Below, in pieces: positions 62,522 to 64,000 of a stretch of DNA of 64,000 bases. A program made the position numbers and the translations under genes. Location: assembly GCF_047219225.1 (NCBI RefSeq), contig NZ_CP178208.1, positions 1,364,001 through 1,428,000 on the forward strand, read 5' to 3'. Positions within the stretch are counted from its first letter, which is position 1, and each line of letters begins with the position of its first letter. Source of the DNA: IMCC45349 sp047219225. Its GTDB lineage: Bacteria; Bacteroidota; Bacteroidia; Flavobacteriales; Flavobacteriaceae. Below the pieces are notes generated by a model that did not search any database, had not been told where the DNA came from, and saw nothing but the letters and a program-made list of their open reading frames with translations.

Positions 62522-63391
62522 ATGAATACAAATAAGAAGGGTAAAAAAAAATTAGCTAGGAAATTACTGCATAAGTATCGCTTGGTTATCCTTAATGAAG
62601 ATACATTTGAAGAGCGTTTTGCGGTTAAGTTAACACGCTTAAATGTGTTTGTTATTTTGTCGCTATCTACAATTATTTTAATAGCGTTAACAACTATTTT
62701 AATAGCATTTACACCTTTAAGAGAATATATTCCTGGATATTCTTCAACTGCTTTAAAAAAACAAGCTATAGAGTTAAGTAAGAAAACAGACTCTTTGCAA
62801 CAAGTAATTACTATTAATGAACAATATTTTGCATCTATAAAACGAGTTTTAGAAGGAGATGTAAATACTGTAATTTTTAATAAAGACTCCATTATTAAAG
62901 CTGCTGAACTGGATGTAAGCGAAATAAACTTAAACCCTTCTAGGGAAGATTCTTTATTAAGAGAAAAAGTAGATAAGGAAGATAAATACAATTTGTTTGA
63001 ATCGGCAACAGCAGCATCAAACTTTGTTCTTTTTCCTCCAGTCACAGGAACCATTAGTCAATTATATAATGCTGAAGAAAAGCATTATGCAGTAGACATT
63101 GTTGTAGCAAAAGACACACCAATAAAAGCAACAGCAGACGGAACAGTAGTGTTAGCTGAATGGACAACACAAACAGGATATGTTATTATTTTAGATCATG
63201 GTAATGGATTACTTTCAGCATATAAACACAATGCTTCCTTAACCAAAACACAAGGAGACTTAGTTAAAACAGGTGAAGTAATTGCTATATCAGGTAACAC
63301 AGGCGAATTAACTTCGGGACCACACTTACATTTTGAATTATGGAAGGATGGTTACCCAATTAATCCAAGCACGTTTATTGACTTTGAATAA
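62522..63391 (+). CDS. Membrane-anchored M23 peptidoglycan endopeptidase
   Basis: This 289-residue protein has a basic cytoplasmic N-terminus (MNTNKKGKKKLARKLLHKYR), one membrane segment at about 40-65, a helical linker (about 75-150) and a C-terminal M23 domain. The metal ligands are visible as HYAVDI (about 188-193) and HLHFE (about 267-271). The family cleaves peptide cross-links in peptidoglycan. All zinc ligands appear present, so it should be active rather than an EnvC-type activator. It is followed 3 bp later by a GH3-family gene. Confidence 0.9.
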   Translation: MNTNKKGKKKLARKLLHKYRLVILNEDTFEERFAVKLTRLNVFVILSLSTIILIALTTILIAFTPLREYIPGYSSTALKKQAIELSKKTDSLQQVITINEQYFASIKRVLEGDVNTVIFNKDSIIKAAELDVSEINLNPSREDSLLREKVDKEDKYNLFESATAASNFVLFPPVTGTISQLYNAEEKHYAVDIVVAKDTPIKATADGTVVLAEWTTQTGYVIILDHGNGLLSAYKHNASLTKTQGDLVKTGEVIAISGNTGELTSGPHLHFELWKDGYPINPSTFIDFE

Positions 63392-63394
63392 ATA

Positions 63395-64000
63395 ATGAAG
63401 ATAGGAAGATCAACATCGTTAAAAGAATTATTAGCAAAACCGTTTGCTAAACATATTAGAAAGAAAGTAAATAAATGGGCTTTAAACCCTATAAAAACAC
63501 AAGATGATGTTTTTAAGAGTTTAATTTCCCAAGCTGCATCAACACAATTTGGAAAAGACCATGATTTTATAAGTATAAACACTTATGAAGACTTTGTAAA
63601 ACGAGTTCCTGTAAGAGATTACGAAGCATTAAAACCATATGTTGAAAAAGTTGTAGAAGGTCAAGAAAATACTCTATGGACAGGGAAACCAATTTATTTT
63701 GCAAAAACATCAGGAACTACTTCAGGAGCAAAATATATTCCAATTACTAAAGAAAGTATGCCTTATCATATTGAGGCAGCTAGAAATGCTATTTTGCTTT
63801 ATGTAGCAGAAACAGGAAACGCAAAATTTGTAAACGGGAAAATGATTTTCCTTCAAGGAAGTCCAATATTAGAGAAGAATAATGGAATTCAATTAGGGCG
63901 ACTCTCAGGAATTGTAGCACATTATGTTCCAAAATATCTTCAAAAAAACAGAATGCCCTCATGGGAAACAAATTGCATAGAAGATTGGGAAACAAAAGTT
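63395..64000 (+). CDS. GH3 auxin-responsive-promoter family protein (5' part; runs off the right edge)
   Basis: The frame starts at the ATG at 63395 and continues past the window end, with 202 codons visible of about 500 in the family. The visible part begins MKIGRSTSLKELLAKPFAKH and contains TRFGKD-like STQFGKDHDF, VPVRDYEALKPYVEKVVEGQENTLW and the adenylation motif FAKTSGTTSGAKYIPIT, the ATP/AMP-binding loop. GH3 proteins are acyl-adenylate-forming enzymes that conjugate carboxylic acids to amino acids in plants. In Bacteroidota the substrate is unknown. Confidence 0.85.
   Translation, partial: MKIGRSTSLKELLAKPFAKHIRKKVNKWALNPIKTQDDVFKSLISQAASTQFGKDHDFISINTYEDFVKRVPVRDYEALKPYVEKVVEGQENTLWTGKPIYFAKTSGTTSGAKYIPITKESMPYHIEAARNAILLYVAETGNAKFVNGKMIFLQGSPILEKNNGIQLGRLSGIVAHYVPKYLQKNRMPSWETNCIEDWETKV

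Overview
The window is AT-rich chromosomal DNA from a bacterium of the phylum Bacteroidota, almost certainly a member of the Flavobacteriaceae. The evidence is promoters of the TAnnTTTG type, type IX secretion (T9SS) C-terminal sorting domains, delta-60 repeats, a head-GIN-domain protein, DUF4175 and DUF4837 proteins, a large CarboxypepD_reg/beta-barrel receptor, many short-leader lipoproteins and almost no Shine-Dalgarno sites. Nearly everything is conserved chromosomal content. I see no insertion sequence, prophage, CRISPR array or rRNA operon. One tRNA gene (Cys) is present.

Layout. 1-7.1 kb is the most unusual part. It holds a cluster of small membrane proteins, paired small lipoproteins, a sterol-desaturase-like enzyme, a VOC protein, an ABC membrane domain without an ATPase, a Crp/Fnr-type regulator and an MBL-fold hydrolase. 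Five perfect or near-perfect Fnr-type palindromes (TTGAY-N4-RTCAA) lie in front of five transcription units, each at exactly the same distance from a TAnnTTTG-like -7 element. I read this as an undescribed local regulon of the Crp/Fnr protein at 5691-6269 or of a relative encoded elsewhere. 7.2-12 kb holds an M28 peptidase, a TolB-like lipoprotein and an outer-membrane beta-barrel receptor. 12.1-21.5 kb carries lepA, a universal stress protein with a SulP transporter, an MBL hydrolase, a subtilase and an M1 peptidase. 21.5-24.6 kb is a two-gene operon, a GCS2-CBS fusion plus an aspartoacylase-like protein. 24.7-29.5 kb holds rnpA, an S41 protease, a double-OmpA protein, a GNAT protein, a CDF metal exporter and rpiB.

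29.5-30.15 kb is a 637-bp non-coding gap with about 16 percent G+C over most of its length. It has one perfect DnaA box and several near matches, and is a good candidate for the chromosomal origin (oriC). About 22-24 kb away, flanking mnmG and the gene after it, are two parS-like palindromes (GTTCCACGTGGAAC core), which fits an origin-proximal location.

30.1-44.5 kb carries rnr, a YbjQ-family protein, a GIN-domain protein, a LysE-type exporter, tRNA-Cys, folB, a T9SS-secreted SGNH hydrolase, glnS with a C-terminal extension, a delta-60-repeat T9SS protein, an SPFH protein, beta-barrel and OmpA-like proteins, a DinB-family protein and gltX. 44.5-64 kb carries a large TSP3-repeat lipoprotein, an AlkB-type monooxygenase, a DUF4175 protein, ybeY, mnmG, a methyltransferase, a Skp-like chaperone, a lipid kinase, holB, pgk, a LysM lytic transglycosylase, a DUF4837 lipoprotein, tatA, an M23 peptidase and the start of a GH3-family gene. 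Most convergent gene pairs are separated by clear bidirectional hairpin terminators.
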